Assembly: GCA_046957575.1 (NCBI GenBank)
Contig: JBKUOG010000055.1
Span: 1-6,100 of the forward strand
Direction: 5' to 3'
DNA length: 6,100 bases
DNA from: UMGS1370 sp046957575
Lineage (GTDB): Bacteria > Bacillota > Clostridia > Lachnospirales > Lachnospiraceae
A model generated the notes under the pieces. That model was not told the DNA's origin, ran no database searches, and saw only the letters and a list, made by a program, of their open reading frames with translations. The number at the start of each line of letters is the position of its first letter. Position 1 is the first letter of the stretch. The translations under genes and the position numbers were made by a program. This document shows positions 6,004 through 6,100 of the stretch, in pieces.

Positions 6004-6045
6004 AAAAAAATCGCCTGCTAAGAGAATCTTCTCTTAACAAGCGAT
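6004..6045 (-). terminator. Strong intrinsic terminator upstream of the operon
   Basis: Arms 6030-6045 and 6010-6025 form a 16-bp stem around a 4-base loop. In minus-strand RNA every position pairs, with two G-U wobbles, and the stem runs into a seven-U tract (6010-6004). On the plus strand the same two positions are C-A mismatches, although TTTTT (6047-6051) follows, so it may work weakly in that direction too. It most likely ends an upstream minus-strand gene: all three minus-strand frames meet a stop between 6098 and 6082, so any such gene ends at or before about 6082. It would also insulate the leuB promoter from read-through. Confidence 0.85.
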
Positions 6046-6100
6046 CTTTTTAATTATTCAGATAATGCACGCATTCCTGTATTAAGTAAAATTACTCAGC

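Larger units (their letters stand above)
5765..6060. other. Noncoding region upstream of the operon
   Basis: This stretch of roughly 300 bases has no recognisable gene. From right to left it holds a strong terminator (6004-6045), two short hairpins (5953-5999), about 80 bases without clear features (5871-5952), a bulged 8-bp inverted repeat (5839-5846 with 5861-5869), the CodY-like sequence and an AT-rich run before the promoter. A 20-codon frame on the minus strand (5878-5816) has a purine-rich stretch before its ATG but no family likeness and no run of Leu, Ile or Val codons. I see no T-box motif (AGGGTGG...ACCGCG) and none of the riboswitch signatures I know. The density of hairpins suggests a small RNA or an intergenic repeat element, which I cannot identify. 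Confidence 0.6.

Noticed and set aside
5748..6060. T-box riboswitch or branched-chain leader-peptide attenuator
   Set aside because: I searched the minus strand for the T-box core and for runs of Leu/Ile/Val codons and found neither; the strong terminator lies upstream of the promoter rather than between promoter and leuB.

Overview
The window is a minus-strand biosynthetic operon, most likely from a Gram-positive anaerobe of the class Clostridia. A Lachnospiraceae-like organism is my best guess. Supporting signs are strong AGGAGG-type ribosome binding sites, moderate GC content, short intergenic gaps, a dihydroxy-acid dehydratase of the VPGH ([4Fe-4S], oxygen-labile) type, and clostridial-looking IlvB and SerC sequences. 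The genus cannot be fixed from this sequence alone.

Layout in order of transcription (right to left): positions 6100-5765 hold no convincing gene. This stretch contains a very stable intrinsic terminator (6004-6045) that probably closes an upstream minus-strand unit, two further short hairpins (5953-5978 and 5979-5999) and AT-rich spacer. A sigma-A-like promoter follows (-35 TTGCAA at 5759-5764, 17-bp spacer, -10 TATTAT at 5736-5741). Its -35 lies inside a perfect 12-bp palindrome, TAGTTGCAACTA (5756-5767), which looks like a repressor operator. Then come leuB (5678-4587), ilvD (4584-2920), ilvB (2897-1215) and serC (1146-61). The gaps are 2, 22 and 68 nt, and no terminator is evident between genes, so the four are probably cotranscribed. 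The last 60 bases hold a weak hairpin and no recognisable gene.

Function: IlvB (acetohydroxyacid synthase, large subunit) and IlvD (dihydroxy-acid dehydratase) are the first and third steps of the common valine/isoleucine/leucine route. LeuB (3-isopropylmalate dehydrogenase) is the oxidative step of the leucine branch. SerC (phosphoserine aminotransferase) is the second step of serine synthesis and uses glutamate as amino donor. The set is incomplete: ilvC, ilvN/ilvH, ilvE, leuA, leuC/D, serA and serB are not in the window. The coding part is ordinary core metabolism. The less ordinary part is the control region upstream of leuB, where no T-box leader or branched-chain leader peptide is visible and a palindromic operator sits on the promoter instead.
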